The position numbers and the translations under genes were made by a program. Source: an uncultured Bacteroidia bacterium (GTDB lineage Bacteria > Bacteroidota > Bacteroidia > Bacteroidales > UBA932). Taken from it: a stretch of 64,000 nt of DNA. Below the pieces are notes generated by a model, which saw only the letters and a list, made by a program, of their open reading frames with translations, searched no databases and was not told the DNA's origin. This document shows, in pieces, positions 62,982 through 64,000 of this stretch (the stretch's first letter is position 1; every line of letters starts with the position of its first letter). The stretch spans positions 1 to 64,000 of the forward strand of contig CACZCQ010000006.1 in assembly GCA_902779765.1 (NCBI GenBank), given 5' to 3'.

Positions 62982-63737
62982 CTATTCCTCGGCGGGCTTC
63001 ATCGTGTTGTAGACGGAGGTAACGTCGTCATCGTCCTCGAGAAGGCCGGTGAGCTTGTCCAGGGTCTCCCTCTGCTCGGGGGTGACGTCCTTGAGCTCTA
63101 CGTTCGGAATCCTTTCGAAACCTCCGGACACGAGTTCATAGCCGTTGTCCTCGATGAATTTCTGGATGGCACCATAGGAACTGTATGCTCCGTAGATCAC
63201 GATGTTCCTGGTCACGTTGCCGTCCTGATCCTCCTGTTCCTCGGTGAATACCTCGGGATCGTCGTCACAGTCGCAGAGTTCGAGCTGGAGTTCTTCGATG
63301 TCGAGCCCTTCCTTGTCCTTGATACGGAATACGCACTTGTGGTCGAACATGAAGCTCACGCTTCCGCTGGTTCCGAGGGTGCCTCCGCACTTGGTGAAAT
63401 AACTGCGGACATTGGCCACGGTCCTGGTGTTGTTGTCGGTAGCAGTCTCGACGAGGAATGCGATTCCGTGAGGGCCGTATCCTTCGTATACGATCTCCTT
63501 GAAATCGCCCTGGTCCTTTTCGAGAGCCTTCTTGATAGCCCTTTCGACATTGTCCTTGGGCATGTTCTCGCTCCTGGCCTCTGCCATGAGGGCCCTGAGC
63601 CTGGGGTTGCCGGTCACGTCAGGTCCGCCCTGCTTGACAGCGATGGTTATCTCCTTCCCGATCTTCGTGAAGGTCTTGGCCATATGGCCCCATCTCTTGA
63701 ACTTCCTTTCCTTACGGAACTCAAATGCTCTTCCCAT
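62982..63737 (-). CDS. YebC/PmpR family protein
   Basis: A 251-residue cytosolic protein of the YebC/TACO1 family: MAKTFTKIGKEITIAVKQGG, NPRLRALMAEARSENMPKDNVERAIKKAL, EIVYEGYGPHGIAFLVE and CGGTLGTSGSVSFMFD. Members act as DNA-binding regulators or, as shown for some, help ribosomes through difficult proline stretches. The N-terminus (GRAFEFRKERKFKRWGHMAK) is slightly longer than in many homologues, the usual Bacteroidota form. Confidence 0.92.
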   Translation of the reverse strand: MGRAFEFRKERKFKRWGHMAKTFTKIGKEITIAVKQGGPDVTGNPRLRALMAEARSENMPKDNVERAIKKALEKDQGDFKEIVYEGYGPHGIAFLVETATDNNTRTVANVRSYFTKCGGTLGTSGSVSFMFDHKCVFRIKDKEGLDIEELQLELCDCDDDPEVFTEEQEDQDGNVTRNIVIYGAYSSYGAIQKFIEDNGYELVSGGFERIPNVELKDVTPEQRETLDKLTGLLEDDDDVTSVYNTMKPAEE

Positions 63738-63739
63738 GA

Positions 63740-64000
63740 CTACTTGCTGCTTTCGATTCGGGAAATGTACTTGTCGATGTCGTAGCCTTCAATGGACTGG
63801 GGATACTGGTCCTTGATCTTATTGTAATAGGTCAGGGCCTTGTCGGTGTTGCCGAGTTCCTCGCAGACCACACCGGCCTTGAGGAGATAGGTGGCAGCGA
63901 AAATATTGTCGGCGGCGGCTGCAGCCTTGTCGAAGCAACCGAGGGCGTCGTCGTACTTCTCGAGTCCTACATAGGCGTCACCCATGGCGGCGATAGCGCG
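63740..64000 (-). CDS. TPR protein, C-terminal part (truncated by window edge)
   Basis: The last 86 residues of a larger protein. The frame stays open to the right edge, so the 5' end is outside. Visible: about two tetratricopeptide repeats (AYVGLEKYDDALGCFDKAAA and AGVVCEELGNTDKALTYYNKI), ending YPQSIEGYDIDKYISRIESSK. It is 2 nt upstream of yebC, probably in its operon. Bacteroidota often place a TPR protein next to yebC; its job is a scaffold or unknown. Confidence 0.75.
   Translation of the reverse strand, partial: RAIAAMGDAYVGLEKYDDALGCFDKAAAAADNIFAATYLLKAGVVCEELGNTDKALTYYNKIKDQYPQSIEGYDIDKYISRIESSK

Overview
The window reads as a moderately high-GC chromosome of a member of the order Bacteroidales (phylum Bacteroidota), probably gut-associated; I cannot name the genus. 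The indications are -7 boxes of the form TAnnTTTG, several with a TTTG box 19-20 nt upstream; the Bacteroidota-type V-ATPase operon with a DUF2764 gene; Na+-NQR; a methylmalonyl-CoA decarboxylase cluster; BACON, DUF4493, DUF6359, DUF1460 and C10-peptidase families; and type B L31.

Layout. (1) 1-4.7 kb: accessory DNA. Five small genes of unknown or helix-turn-helix type, long structured non-coding leaders and a tyrosine recombinase stop just short of the 3' end of tRNA-Thr(CGU), as expected for the integrase end of an integrated element whose other end lies outside the window. (2) 4.8-8.6 kb: a flavoprotein, a secreted PHB-depolymerase-like esterase, a small membrane protein and a Tat-type metallo-hydrolase. 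(3) 8.7-14.5 kb: nqrABCDEF, divergent from a PcrA/UvrD helicase (14.6-17.0 kb) across a compact shared promoter region with an inverted repeat. (4) 17.05-23.7 kb: a complete his operon, hisG-D-(C-B fusion)-H-A-F-IE, preceded by an 18-codon leader peptide with a His-Lys-His-His-His run and overlapping terminator and antiterminator structures. (5) 23.7-28.5 kb: a three-gene surface cluster: DUF4493/DUF6359 lipoprotein, OmpA-type barrel, and a lipoprotein alternating collagen-like Gly-X-Y tracts with repeated 'AYELW' modules. (6) 28.6-36.3 kb: DUF1460 protein, EF-hand protein, MFS transporter, S9 peptidase, CE2-type esterase and a porin. (7) 36.3-43.9 kb: an L-arabinose operon (SSS symporter, araA, araB, GH127 lipoprotein, araD) with a palindrome over its promoter. 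(8) 43.9-47.2 kb: an AT-richer pair, C10 cysteine peptidase and BACON lipoprotein, abutting tRNA-Glu(CUC). (9) 47.4-57.5 kb: rpmE2 (L31), a NamZ/DUF1343 protein, a phosphohexomutase and a V/A-type ATPase operon (E, DUF2764, A, B, D, I, K). (10) 57.5-61.7 kb: methylmalonyl-CoA decarboxylase (mmd) genes. (11) 61.7-64 kb: a PagL-like outer-membrane protein, a YebC regulator and a truncated TPR gene.

How they fit together: NQR and the decarboxylase both export Na+. The c-ring subunit NtpK keeps the residue set and spacing of the known Na+ site of Enterococcus hirae NtpK, so the V-ATPase probably couples to Na+, and SSS-type import uses the same gradient. The decarboxylase step also points to propionate formation by the succinate pathway. 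The strongest candidates for something little described are the histidine attenuator together with the unusual HisC-HisB fusion, the collagen-like surface cluster, and the structured leaders in the left-end element.
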